NCBI GenBank assembly: GCA_934434905.1 | Contig: CAKSAI010000038.1 | Location: 1-16,444 of the forward strand | Length of the DNA stretch: 16,444 nt | Reading direction: 5' to 3' | DNA from: an uncultured Lachnospiraceae bacterium | GTDB taxonomy: Bacteria; Bacillota; Clostridia; Lachnospirales; Lachnospiraceae | In this document: in pieces, positions 1-8,510 of the stretch | How positions within the stretch are numbered: the first letter of the stretch is position 1 | Layout: each line of letters starts with the position of its first letter | Position numbers and translations under genes: made by a program | The notes under the pieces: model-generated | Databases searched by the model: none | Seen by the model: only the letters and a program-made list of their open reading frames with translations | What the model was told of the DNA's origin: nothing

Positions 1-2
1 TT

Positions 3-170
3 TCAAAAGGAAAAACTGTCGCCACCGCCGCCGATGAGTTGGAAGAAGATCTCGATACCATACAGCCCCTCTATGAACTTATCAAACAGTATCCCGAAGA
101 ATCCGACGAGGACATTCTGACAAGATACAAGGAGCTCTGCAAGACTGACGATTCACAAAGCCAGCAGTAA
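3..170 (+). CDS. C-terminal end of an unrecognised protein (5' end outside window)
   Basis: The frame is open from the left edge and ends in TAA at 168-170, giving 55 codons of C-terminus. The other two plus-strand frames are stopped within this stretch. The visible part is strongly charged and looks helical, with acidic runs (ELEEDLD, EESDEDI), and ends in a Gln/Ser-rich tail (DSQSQQ), so it looks like a soluble cytoplasmic protein. I recognise no domain in it. It is convergent with the minus-strand sugar operon and is probably unrelated to it. The main support is the open frame plus the hairpin that follows 39 bases later. Confidence 0.55.
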   Translation, partial: SKGKTVATAADELEEDLDTIQPLYELIKQYPEESDEDILTRYKELCKTDDSQSQQ

Positions 171-208
171 CCTTCCGTGCATCGCTGCAAGCGTACATAA
201 AATACACC

Positions 209-229
209 CGGCGGCTGTTACAGCCGCCG
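209..229. terminator. Hairpin between convergent genes, probable bidirectional terminator
   Basis: CGGCGGCTG (209-217) and CAGCCGCCG (221-229) form a perfect 9-bp GC-rich stem around a TTA loop. It lies between the plus-strand stop at 170 and the minus-strand stop at 259. Read on plus it is followed by ATTTGTAATGATTTCTT; read on minus by GGTGTATTTTATG. Both U-tracts are interrupted, so termination is plausible but may be only partly efficient. It sits at the 3' end of both transcription units, which fits a shared terminator. Confidence 0.7.
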
Positions 230-258
230 ATTTGTAATGATTTCTTAATAACGTGTTT

Positions 259-1389
259 CTAATTCAATTCCACCATCTTTTCCACACTGCCTTCGTTCTT
301 GATCAAGGGAACCTCCGGACAGTTATGGAATCTCTGCGTAATGTTCTGCAGCAAAAGCTTCTCGATATGGACATCTTCGTCAATCTGAATGGTATGCGCC
401 TCCGTGACTGTCTCCTCATCCCGATGTACATTGGCAATGGATATGTTTCCACACGTCACACCCTTTGCAAACCAGATGATGGGATCTATTCGGATACACT
501 TATCGTGAGACCCCTTGCGATAATGCCTATCTATACCTTCGATGAATTTGGGGTCCACCGGCGGATCCTGCGGCTGTTTTGCACAATACACGCCATCAAT
601 ATCTATATTGTCAAACCATACCGGTGCCCCCGGGACAATATCGTGCTGCGTAAAGGATACGCCGTAAAGCCGATAGGTACCAAACACATTGCGAATCTTA
701 ATGTTTCGCATACGACTTCCGCAGGAAAGCAGGCGGATCGCTGTATATCCATTGTCGGCGTACACGCCGTCAATTACCACATTTTCAATATCGCCCTGAC
801 TGATGCTTCGCTTTTCGCCGTCATCATAGTAATCATCACAGTTCAGCGCAACCAGATCATCGTTTGTGGCGCCCTTTATATTGCGGATCATACCATTTCT
901 CGCCCAGCCCTGTACATGTACTCCATCCATACACTTTTGGTACATGTTATAGTCAAAGGTGATATTGTCCACGGTAAATCGATCTGTATTCTTGATCTGA
1001 ATCGCATAGCGGCTTGGATCTTTGACTGTCACATCTCGCACAGTCAGATCCTCCATCTCCTCAAAACGCATAACCACACCAAAGTAATAAGCTTTTCCCT
1101 CTGGCTTCGTATCCGGTTCCTGACCCTTGTTATTTCCGTCCCACTTTCCGCCTTCAACAAGTATATTGTAATTCTTCCCGCTTGTCTGGCAAGCCTGATT
1201 CTTCAACATAACACAGTTAGAACCATCTGCCAGGCGGATCACCGTGTCAAAGGAAAGCGACAATTTTGTATTATCATAAATGATTAACGTATCGGAAATC
1301 GTATATTCGCCGCCGGGAATCCTTACATCTCCCCGTTGATCTAACATCTGCTGAAGTAGCTTTGTACTGTCATTTGTTCTTTCACACAT
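259..1389 (-). CDS. GH28-like right-handed beta-helix protein, putative cytoplasmic pectin-type glycosidase
   Basis: This 376-residue protein starts at ATG 1389, preceded by AGGAGG nine bases upstream, and ends with TAG. It has no signal peptide, so it probably acts in the cytoplasm. Many short V/I-rich strands of the type 'xxNIxIxNVxG' mark a parallel beta-helix. The centre resembles the polygalacturonase (GH28) core: MDG at about 154-156 stands where NTDG is expected, and NDDLVAL at about 176-182 stands where GDDCIAI is expected, supplying the three candidate catalytic aspartates (155, 177, 178). The GHG histidine motif that normally follows is not visible; the equivalent stretch around 217-232 reads as ordinary strand sequence. 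It is the last gene of the operon, 46 bases after the GH127 gene, so a galacturonosidase-like role on imported pectic fragments is a reasonable inference. An atypical GH28 relative, or a beta-helix lyase or epimerase, remains possible. Confidence 0.78.
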   Translation of the reverse strand: MCERTNDSTKLLQQMLDQRGDVRIPGGEYTISDTLIIYDNTKLSLSFDTVIRLADGSNCVMLKNQACQTSGKNYNILVEGGKWDGNNKGQEPDTKPEGKAYYFGVVMRFEEMEDLTVRDVTVKDPSRYAIQIKNTDRFTVDNITFDYNMYQKCMDGVHVQGWARNGMIRNIKGATNDDLVALNCDDYYDDGEKRSISQGDIENVVIDGVYADNGYTAIRLLSCGSRMRNIKIRNVFGTYRLYGVSFTQHDIVPGAPVWFDNIDIDGVYCAKQPQDPPVDPKFIEGIDRHYRKGSHDKCIRIDPIIWFAKGVTCGNISIANVHRDEETVTEAHTIQIDEDVHIEKLLLQNITQRFHNCPEVPLIKNEGSVEKMVELN

Positions 1390-1435
1390 CTCTTATACCC
1401 TCCTGCTTTTTAAAATATTTTCTTTTTCATTCATC

Positions 1436-3388
1436 TTAAATGGTTTCAGATTTATACTTTGGAAATACCGTGATCCGTAAATTCGTACATCCATACGGTA
1501 TCAGTGTGATTCTTACGGTTTCCCCCTTATTTCGTTCAATAAAGTCTGCATCCGGAAGCTCCGGTGTCGTCACATGCTCTATCGGTGCTTCCTCTTCGGC
1601 TGCTTTCTGCTCAGCCACCATGACATCCTTCTCATTCTGCTTGTCCGCATCCCGCTTTTTTACCTTTTTCTTCAGCCATTCATGTACAAGTTCCCAGGAA
1701 CGAAGGCTCCTGGCATCTATCTCGATCTCAAAGGGCACGCCATCCCAGAACGGATTGTCCGTAATCTCATGCATATGTATCCTAGAGGTCTCCTGGCCAG
1801 TCACACAATAATTCCATGCGGAAGCCGCATATACGTTATATGCCGGAAATTCCGCCGTCTGTTTTTCTTCCACACGGTCATTCTCCCACTTTTCGTCCAC
1901 CTTTAGGGCTAATAAAAACGGACCATATTCAAAATACACACCGCCATCCGGGCTCTCGTGTGATGTAAATTCTTTTTTGAAAAACAATTCTATTGTATCT
2001 CCATCTGTTACAGTTATTGCGGCATATCCATCCGATACCTCTGCCGGAAACTCCTTACCGTTTCTTGTGACCGTATAGTCCTTTGCCCAATAAGGGATCC
2101 GAAGCTTCAGTCGCGCTTCCCCGGAACTCTTCCGCTTCACATGAAACGTTACTTTATCTCCGAAGGGATAACCGCCAGTCTGTACCAGTGTCATATCTCC
2201 GTCCTCAAAGGTACTGTCTCCGTACAGACTGACACAAATGCCATCGTCCAGCTTCTGATACATACGCAGGATGTAATTCGGGATGACCCTGGTAATATTC
2301 CCGGCACAGCATTCCGGATGATGACACGGCTGATATGCCATCCGCGGCATATGCACAAAATCCTTGATACAGGTATTTGTGCTGTTACGCGCTGCTATCG
2401 TCTGATTCACGGATGAAAAATACTGGAATGTCTTAAAATAAGGCCCGATCGCACCAAATGCGGCATTCAGAAATGCACGCTCTATCTTATCCGCATACCG
2501 GGAGGAAGCAGTTGCTTCCAGCAAATATCCCATAGCCCATATGTAATCCGAGATCGCACAGGTTTCATGCGCCCATTTCGTTTCATTTCCTTCCGTAAAT
2601 TCGCAACTGGTATGAACACCATCCGGCAGCATATGATATCTGTCAATCTTTTCATAACCCTTCTGCACTGCTGCCAGATACCTTTCCTCTCCGGTATAAA
2701 TATACATGATTGCCGCAAGCTTCGCCTGCTCATTAAAGGTAACTCCATGCTGATAAGGAACCGTCTCCTGACTCATAGCCGATGCACTGGAATACTGCTC
2801 CTCTGACTGATCAAACTTCTCATAAGCAGCCACAGCCTTCTCATAAAGACGTTTATCCCCGAAATATTCATACAGCCGGAACATGGTCTCTACATTGGCG
2901 ACATCCCGGTATCCGTCATAATCAGAGGTATCATTCAGATAATGGTCGCGCAGCTTCACAAGGTATCTCTCATTGCCGGTCAGGCTCCATCTGGCATAGA
3001 GCGCTCTTGCAAATACTGCAATCGGCCAGCGATAACATCTCTTATGCTCCTTTAATTCCACCGGTCCGATAAAGCTGTCCTCGTATCCCAGCGCCATTTC
3101 AATCTGTTCCTCAACCTTATGGTATAGCTCTTCGTCCTCAAGAAGTCCCGCTGCTCTTACCATTCCATCAATCCAGTATGCACTCTGCTCATAAGGCCAC
3201 CACTGCATCCCCGTATTATCTCCCTCCTTCAGGCTCTTATACTTCCAGAAGCCTGTAGAAAAAGGATATCCGATACGGTCAAGGTTACCCGGCATTCCTC
3301 TTTTCTCTTCCAGTAACGCCTGCTTAAGCCATCCGCCCGGTTTTACCTGCGAATATCTGATCTCATGCAGCTTACCAAATGTTTTCAT
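1436..3388 (-). CDS. GH127 family beta-L-arabinofuranosidase (DUF1680)
   Basis: This 650-residue protein starts at ATG 3388 behind GGAG (6-base spacing). It has no signal peptide, so it is expected in the cytoplasm, removing terminal beta-L-arabinofuranose from imported oligosaccharides. The N-terminal two thirds looks like the (alpha/alpha)6 barrel of the family, with WWPYEQSAYWIDG at 63-75. The zinc/cysteine centre known from HypBA1 is complete: HETCA at 274-278 gives the Glu and Cys ligands (E275, C277), and HPECCAGN at 357-364 gives the adjacent cysteines (C360, C361). By analogy the first of these is the nucleophile. E263, in SCEF, is a candidate acid/base, but this is less certain. A beta-sandwich C-terminal part follows and ends with the typical PYGCTNLRITVFP. 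One oddity is a lysine- and glutamate-rich segment at about 573-605 where relatives usually have a short Pro-rich linker. The gene sits 44 bases downstream of the GH106-like gene. Confidence 0.93.
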   Translation of the reverse strand: MKTFGKLHEIRYSQVKPGGWLKQALLEEKRGMPGNLDRIGYPFSTGFWKYKSLKEGDNTGMQWWPYEQSAYWIDGMVRAAGLLEDEELYHKVEEQIEMALGYEDSFIGPVELKEHKRCYRWPIAVFARALYARWSLTGNERYLVKLRDHYLNDTSDYDGYRDVANVETMFRLYEYFGDKRLYEKAVAAYEKFDQSEEQYSSASAMSQETVPYQHGVTFNEQAKLAAIMYIYTGEERYLAAVQKGYEKIDRYHMLPDGVHTSCEFTEGNETKWAHETCAISDYIWAMGYLLEATASSRYADKIERAFLNAAFGAIGPYFKTFQYFSSVNQTIAARNSTNTCIKDFVHMPRMAYQPCHHPECCAGNITRVIPNYILRMYQKLDDGICVSLYGDSTFEDGDMTLVQTGGYPFGDKVTFHVKRKSSGEARLKLRIPYWAKDYTVTRNGKEFPAEVSDGYAAITVTDGDTIELFFKKEFTSHESPDGGVYFEYGPFLLALKVDEKWENDRVEEKQTAEFPAYNVYAASAWNYCVTGQETSRIHMHEITDNPFWDGVPFEIEIDARSLRSWELVHEWLKKKVKKRDADKQNEKDVMVAEQKAAEEEAPIEHVTTPELPDADFIERNKGETVRITLIPYGCTNLRITVFPKYKSETI

Positions 3389-3432
3389 AATTCTCCAGAT
3401 TACCTATCCTTTCTAAAAATTCCGGCAGTTAT

Positions 3433-6400
3433 TCAGAGCCAAGACTCCACTACCGGACCGCTTAAAATGCCCGTATCCTGCAGGAAATATCCGTTCCGCC
3501 AGAATTCACAGCTCTGCTCCCATGCGTCCGGTTCAATGTAGTAATCCATATCGTTCATGCGCTTATTATGCACCGGTCCGAAGGTATTATTCCGATTTCC
3601 ATAGCAGCGGAACTCTATCCGGTGTCTTCCCTCGGACAGCTCTTTTTCAACTGCAAACGGTGCAAAAGCGATCAGGCCTGCATCCTCTCCATCTATAAAT
3701 ACTCTCACGCAGGGTGCACCAAAATCACTGACGGTAATCCTTACAGTACCTTCCGTAGTATCTATTTCCGTGCTGTATGTAATATTGCCACCATAAAATG
3801 GCATTCCCTGAGTTGCCAGCGGGCCAAACCCAATTCTGTTGGAAGGCTGATGAATCGTCGGATTACAGCCTCTTAACGTAACATCAAATTCGCCCAACAG
3901 ATAACAGGGCTCAATCATTCCTGCTGCGGAAAAGGGCAGTTTGATATCCAGGATATTTCTTCCTTTCCGAACTCCCGGAATACGCACGGTCCGAATGGAT
4001 TCATCCACATAATACCCCATAATCACACCATCCGCAGGCACACCGTTTAAGTATACCCTGCACTCTTCCATACGCTCCGCCGCCAGTAACAGCCCATCCA
4101 GTTCCGCCTCACTGTCAAATTCATAACGGACATATACCATATGCGCTTCCCGGCTGTCCCGGAAAATATATGGCTGTGCATCTGAATAAGTAACATTCAG
4201 TATTTCGGAAAGCTGCCGATTCATCTCCAATACATACTCCCTGTTGCTGTAAATCGTTCCATCCAGAGAATACCTTCCCACATCAAACAGCACCACGTTC
4301 GGTTCACTGCGCTTATAATACACCTCATCCCACACCGCAATCTCACTTGTCTTTAAAGCTTTCTTCGTGGGAACCTCAGGCTGCTTCTGCTCCTGCGCAG
4401 TCTTTAAGCTCAGACTGTCATCCTCAAGTCTTAACAGCAAACTGTCATTTGCAAAAAGGCAATGAGCGATTATCGTTTTACCATCCTTCACATGATACTC
4501 AGCCGGTCTGCTTTTTCCTGTCAGTGTGTCAAAAACCGTCACATGATATTCGCCTTCCACGGTTATCCGCACATTTCTCCCTCTGCACACACTTCTCTCA
4601 TAAGAGGTCTTTCCCAGCTTCTTTGCACGTGCCACAAACAGCCACCGATCATAAGCCTCTTCCCGCAGCTGGCAGATGAGATCATCCGTGTCGGTGCCGT
4701 CATCATTCTGCAGCCGTACCACTCGTTCTTCCTCCAGCAATCCGATCAGCTCTGTCTTATCCCACCCGGCATGCACAGCATGCGCATAGAGTGATTTTGC
4801 CCGGTGGGATTTTCTTCCATCTACATACCGCGGACACTTACCGAGAAATATGACCTTTCCGCCACACGTTCGGAATTGCTCCAAGATCTCAACCGTGCTC
4901 TCCCGGATGGTATCCATAGGCGGAACGACCACCGCTGCATATTCCATTTTGCCAACCCGCAGCTTGCTGTTGTGACAAAGATCTGCTCCATCCGCGTCAA
5001 CCCACCGCTTGCCGGTATGACAAAGATCGGTTCCATCCAGACCGGACCTCACCTCACTCCCAACCGACACCTTCTGCTCCGGCAGCAATGCTTCGTTCAA
5101 AAAGTCAAAATCAACACCTGTGTACAGCAGCCAGCCTATGAGTTCTTGAAGCTTCTTCTCCTGCTCCTCCAGAAATACTGCGGACTTTTCCTTTGTGCTA
5201 TAACGAAGCATCGTAGTCTCTATGGGATGCAGCACAGCGATATTTACCACTGCCCTTCCTCGCGAAAGCACCGTATTGAGCCGTGCAAAATGGTCCTCCA
5301 CATACTTGTATTCCTCGTACCATGGGGATTGATACTGATAAGATGCCGGATAATCCCTCTTGGCTCTGCCCGCCATGGACATCATGGCAAGATGCGGCAC
5401 TCGCAATGTCACACCAAGCGCTGCCTGCCAGTCTCCCTGCATCTTCATACATTTAAAATCGAAATCCCATCCGGTAACACCATACAGCTCCGACAGCATG
5501 CCCTTCTTACCGTACTGATGCACGATGGATTGCACCTGCTTTGCCGTTAATAATTCCACTCTGTCGAACAATACATCCATACCCGGAATATCGAAATAAG
5601 GATACAGACGCATTGCATCTCCTGTTCTGCTGATCTGTCCCAAGAGGGTATGTTCATTCATCAGATGTCCTGTAAACGCAATCCCCTGACGCTTTGTGAC
5701 CTCACTTATCTGCTGAAAAAAGGCTTTTTCAAACAACTCCTGTGCATGATTAAAGTAGTGATACCGCACATAACAGTAATCCTGGTCTGCGGTATCCCAT
5801 ACAAGATGTGGAAGCTGTTCAACCAGGCTGTATCCATACCGTTCCCGGAAAGAGTGCTCACACTCATACGTCCAATAATACAATGCCCTCTGCGTTTCTC
5901 CCACTTCCGAAAACTGCTCCAGTGGCTCATGTCGTGGTTCATCGCTAAAAATAGACGGAACTGATTTCCCATACTCCTGTCCGCAGACAGCATAATAGCG
6001 CTCATGGGTCAGCTCTATAAAGCGCCTGATGGCCTCCGGCTGCATGATATCAACGTACGTCTGAAAGTTATATCTGCCGGACGGATCATTCGTCTTAGAA
6101 TACGCATAATATTTTTCATGCTCCGCCGCATCCCCTGCTTCGATCTTCCTGTATTCCTGCAGAAAACCATCTTTGTCAAATTGGATATCGTAACAGCCCA
6201 CCAGGTACGGTCGTCCCTCCGCAAAAGCCTTGTCCGGGTCACACTCAACATCCGCAAGAAACTCTGCAGCCTTTGTGATGATGAGAACTCTTTGCCGAAA
6301 TCTCGGTTCCCGGGTCACAAGGCCTCCCGCATATCCGGACGGCCATCGATCCTCATCATAGAGATAGGAATACATTCCATCTTCATTTCCCTTGGCAATG

Positions 6401-6651
6401 CAGAAGGAAATGAAATCCATAAATTCATCGCTGAGGTATTCCACCGCCAGTCCCTGCCTCGGGTGTATATGATAACCGCCAAAGCCCATTTTTCGAAAGC
6501 AGTCAATCTGTCTGCTCAGTCTCGCCTTATCCAACTGACCATTCCACGCCCAGAATGGCGCACCGCGATACTCCTTCGTGGGATTTTCGAAAAGATCCAT
6601 GTCAAGGGAACCTTCCTTATGATTCTCCTGCTTATTATCCTTATATAACAT
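3433..6651 (-). CDS. Large GH106-like glycoside hydrolase, putative alpha-L-rhamnosidase
   Basis: This 1072-residue protein has no signal peptide and is probably cytoplasmic. The N-terminal half has features I associate with the Glyco_hydro_106 type: PFWAWNG (32-38), GGYHIHPRQGL (58-68), YDEDRWPSGYAGG (98-110), FSDEPRH (235-241) and LSELYGVTGWDF (386-397). E238 and E388 are candidate catalytic acids. QSPWYEEY (441-448) and a LSRGRAVVNIAVLHP stretch (462-476) close the catalytic part. The C-terminal half looks like beta-sandwich domains with Trp/Tyr/Gly-rich strands, as in GH2-type sugar-binding domains. Two starts are possible. ATG 6651 lies 10 bases after the permease stop but has GGAAG only two bases upstream. 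ATG 6600 (residue 18) has AAGGAAGG ten bases upstream and begins exactly at the conserved region (MDLFENP). I give the longer form because it would be translationally coupled; the shorter one may be real. Substrate specificity cannot be read from the sequence; other family assignments in this superfamily are possible. Confidence 0.78.
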   Translation of the reverse strand: MLYKDNKQENHKEGSLDMDLFENPTKEYRGAPFWAWNGQLDKARLSRQIDCFRKMGFGGYHIHPRQGLAVEYLSDEFMDFISFCIAKGNEDGMYSYLYDEDRWPSGYAGGLVTREPRFRQRVLIITKAAEFLADVECDPDKAFAEGRPYLVGCYDIQFDKDGFLQEYRKIEAGDAAEHEKYYAYSKTNDPSGRYNFQTYVDIMQPEAIRRFIELTHERYYAVCGQEYGKSVPSIFSDEPRHEPLEQFSEVGETQRALYYWTYECEHSFRERYGYSLVEQLPHLVWDTADQDYCYVRYHYFNHAQELFEKAFFQQISEVTKRQGIAFTGHLMNEHTLLGQISRTGDAMRLYPYFDIPGMDVLFDRVELLTAKQVQSIVHQYGKKGMLSELYGVTGWDFDFKCMKMQGDWQAALGVTLRVPHLAMMSMAGRAKRDYPASYQYQSPWYEEYKYVEDHFARLNTVLSRGRAVVNIAVLHPIETTMLRYSTKEKSAVFLEEQEKKLQELIGWLLYTGVDFDFLNEALLPEQKVSVGSEVRSGLDGTDLCHTGKRWVDADGADLCHNSKLRVGKMEYAAVVVPPMDTIRESTVEILEQFRTCGGKVIFLGKCPRYVDGRKSHRAKSLYAHAVHAGWDKTELIGLLEEERVVRLQNDDGTDTDDLICQLREEAYDRWLFVARAKKLGKTSYERSVCRGRNVRITVEGEYHVTVFDTLTGKSRPAEYHVKDGKTIIAHCLFANDSLLLRLEDDSLSLKTAQEQKQPEVPTKKALKTSEIAVWDEVYYKRSEPNVVLFDVGRYSLDGTIYSNREYVLEMNRQLSEILNVTYSDAQPYIFRDSREAHMVYVRYEFDSEAELDGLLLAAERMEECRVYLNGVPADGVIMGYYVDESIRTVRIPGVRKGRNILDIKLPFSAAGMIEPCYLLGEFDVTLRGCNPTIHQPSNRIGFGPLATQGMPFYGGNITYSTEIDTTEGTVRITVSDFGAPCVRVFIDGEDAGLIAFAPFAVEKELSEGRHRIEFRCYGNRNNTFGPVHNKRMNDMDYYIEPDAWEQSCEFWRNGYFLQDTGILSGPVVESWL
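4952..5042 (-). repeat. In-frame imperfect tandem repeat, 2 x 45 bases, inside the GH106-like gene
   Basis: Two adjacent units (about 4952-4996 and 4997-5041) match at roughly 36 of 45 positions by eye. Both contain the shared block TGACAAAGATC, then TCCATCC after a four-base gap. In the protein this gives TDLCHTGKRWVDADG followed by ADLCHNSKLRVGKME. Because the period is a multiple of three, the frame is kept. The segment lies between the catalytic half and the strand MEYAAVVVPP and looks like an inserted linker. Confidence 0.75.
6611..6618 (-). promoter_or_regulatory. Candidate ribosome binding site for the shorter start of the GH106-like gene
   Basis: On the minus strand AAGGAAGG stands 10 bases before the ATG ending at 6600. 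It competes with the GGAAG at 6654-6658, which is only two bases from the ATG at 6651. Spacing and protein conservation favour the internal start; position directly behind the permease stop favours the outer one. Confidence 0.4.
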
Positions 6652-6661
6652 GACTTCCGGC

Positions 6662-7540
6662 CTACCCCTTTACCGCCCCGATCATAACTCCCTTGGTAAA
6701 ATACTTCTGCAGGAACGGATATACACACATGATGGGCAGACTGCTCACAACGATAACCGCGTATTTGATCGTCTCGGCATACTCATTGTATTCCTCGCCA
6801 AGATTATTGCCGCTGTTTGCCATTAAGATATACCGTAAAACATTCTGCAGCGGAAGCTTATCGTCACTTTTCAGATAGATGGATGCGCTGAACCAGGAAT
6901 TCCACTGGCCTACCATGTAATATAACAGTAATACGGCAAGCGTCGGTTTGATCAGCGGCACAATGATCTTATACAGAATCTGAAAATCATTGGCTCCGTC
7001 TATGTATGCTGATTCCGACAGGCTCTCCGGTATCGCTTCTATCGCCGTTTTACAGATAATCGAATTATAGATACTGACACCGGGAAGGATCAATGCCCAG
7101 ATACTGTCCAGCAGCCCCAGATCTATGATATTTAAGTATGCGGGAATCATGCCGCCTCCAAAGTACATGGTAAAAAGCATGATAAATACGATAGGCTTTT
7201 TCCACATCATTCTTCTTCCCGCCATAAAATATCCACAAAAGATTGTAAGTATCATATTGATAGGCAACGACCAGGCAAGGATGATAAGCGTATTTTTAAA
7301 ACCGCTTAGGATCAGTTGATTCTGAAATACCTTTGCATAAGCATCCATGTTGAAATGCTCCGGCCAAAGATATAATCCTGTCTGTCGCACAATATCCGTG
7401 CTGTTTGAAAAGGAACATATGATCACATACCAGATTGGATACAGCGATACAAGCAAAACAATCACTAATATAAGATATACGATGGCATCTAATGTAATAT
7501 CGTGCGCGCTTATTTTCTTTTTCTTTCTCATACTACTCAT
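6662..7540 (-). CDS. ABC sugar transporter permease, LplC/YtcP type (CUT1, MalG-like)
   Basis: This is a 292-residue inner-membrane permease with about six hydrophobic segments: 18-42, 84-105, 116-134, 143-165, 197-211 and 258-275. The conserved EAA cytoplasmic loop that contacts the ATPase is clear at about 172-198, with the core ESAYIDGAND and IIVPLIKP. The C-terminus YFTKGVMIGAVKG is characteristic of this subfamily. The start at ATG 7540 has GAGGAGG 12 bases upstream, located directly after the TAA of the preceding permease gene; an internal ATG at codon 4 is an alternative. It pairs with the permease at 7560-8489 to form the membrane channel for the lipoprotein encoded at 8554-10185. No ATPase gene is present, as is common for this class, which uses a shared MsmX-type ATPase. 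Confidence 0.95.
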   Translation of the reverse strand: MSSMRKKKKISAHDITLDAIVYLILVIVLLVSLYPIWYVIICSFSNSTDIVRQTGLYLWPEHFNMDAYAKVFQNQLILSGFKNTLIILAWSLPINMILTIFCGYFMAGRRMMWKKPIVFIMLFTMYFGGGMIPAYLNIIDLGLLDSIWALILPGVSIYNSIICKTAIEAIPESLSESAYIDGANDFQILYKIIVPLIKPTLAVLLLYYMVGQWNSWFSASIYLKSDDKLPLQNVLRYILMANSGNNLGEEYNEYAETIKYAVIVVSSLPIMCVYPFLQKYFTKGVMIGAVKG

Positions 7541-7559
7541 TTTAAGAGATTCCCTCCTC

Positions 7560-8489
7560 TTAGAACAGACCGCTCTGTCCCATCTTCTTGCTCACCTTGT
7601 TCGCCGTAAGCAGCAGGATGATATTCACGATGGAATTAAACAGCCCAACCGCCGTTCCATAGCTGAATTCTCCGCTCTGCAAGCCTCTTCGGTATACATA
7701 CGAAGAGATAACATCCGCCACTTCGTACGTCGTAGGCTGGTACAACAAAATGATCTTCTCGTAGCCAACGCTCAGAAGGCTTCCGATCCGCAATACCAGC
7801 AGCATGGATACCGTAGGCATGATTCCCGGCAACGTGATATGGAACATCTGCTGCAACCGATTGGCACCGTCAATTTTTGCCGCCTCGTATTGCTCCTGGT
7901 CAATACCGGACAACGCAGCCAGATAGATGATGGAATCCCATCCCAGGTTTTTCCATATGTCGGATACAATATAAATCGGATAAAACAAATTCTTATTCAT
8001 CAAAAGGTTCGATCTCTCACCGCCGAACAGTTCGATGATATTGTTAAACAGTCCGTCACTTGCACAGAAGGCTGTGATCATACCGCACACCACAACCATG
8101 GATATAAAATGCGGCATATAAGAAATCGTCTGCACCGTCTTCTTGAATTTTTTCACACGAACCTCGTTCAATAACAGTGCAAAAATAATCGGTGCCGGGA
8201 ATCCAAACAATAAGTTCAAAAAGCTGATGGACAGCGTATTTCGAAACAGTCTCCAGCAATAGGGGTCCCTGAAAAACTGCCTGAAGTATTTAAGTCCCAC
8301 CCATTTGCTCTCCATGATCCCCAGGGAAGGTCTGTATCGCTTAAAAGCAATGAGGATTCCGTACATTGGCTTATAGCAAAATACGATCAGCAAAATAAGA
8401 ATCGGCACCACCATCAAATACTTAATCTTATTTCTTTTAAAATCAGCGGATATACATTTTATGAAGCTTTTATTCTTTTGATTATTCAT
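7560..8489 (-). CDS. ABC sugar transporter permease, LplB type (CUT1, MalF-like)
   Basis: This is a 309-residue permease. A Lys/Arg-rich N-terminus is followed by a first span at about 24-48, then the typical GLKYFRQFF stretch (65-73) and further spans near 86-107, 125-143, 171-193, 224-241 and 280-295. The EAA loop is at about 200-226 (QYEAAKIDGAN, ITLPGIMPT). The C-terminus NKVSKKMGQSGLF closely matches LplB-type proteins. ATG 8489 has AGGAG 5 bases upstream. It is the first of two permease genes, 19 bases before its partner, and is separated from the binding-protein gene by a strong stem-loop (8511-8536). Such a stem-loop would let the binding protein be made in excess of the permeases. 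Confidence 0.95.
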   Translation of the reverse strand: MNNQKNKSFIKCISADFKRNKIKYLMVVPILILLIVFCYKPMYGILIAFKRYRPSLGIMESKWVGLKYFRQFFRDPYCWRLFRNTLSISFLNLLFGFPAPIIFALLLNEVRVKKFKKTVQTISYMPHFISMVVVCGMITAFCASDGLFNNIIELFGGERSNLLMNKNLFYPIYIVSDIWKNLGWDSIIYLAALSGIDQEQYEAAKIDGANRLQQMFHITLPGIMPTVSMLLVLRIGSLLSVGYEKIILLYQPTTYEVADVISSYVYRRGLQSGEFSYGTAVGLFNSIVNIILLLTANKVSKKMGQSGLF

Positions 8490-8510
8490 CTTTACTCCTA
8501 ACTGAATGCA

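Noticed and set aside
253..1287. Long 344-codon open frame on the plus strand, antisense to the GH28-like gene
   Set aside because: The minus strand encodes a recognisable beta-helix protein with a strong ribosome binding site. The antisense translation is rich in Ile/His/Arg with no domain, as expected of a shadow frame.
4804..5550. 248-codon plus-strand frame within the GH106-like gene
   Set aside because: It is fully contained in a well-supported hydrolase gene and the translation shows no recognisable motif.
7347..8174. 275-codon plus-strand frame across both permease genes
   Set aside because: It spans the junction of two certain permease genes on the other strand, has no ribosome binding site I can support, and its composition (Gln/Arg/His-rich) is that of a shadow.
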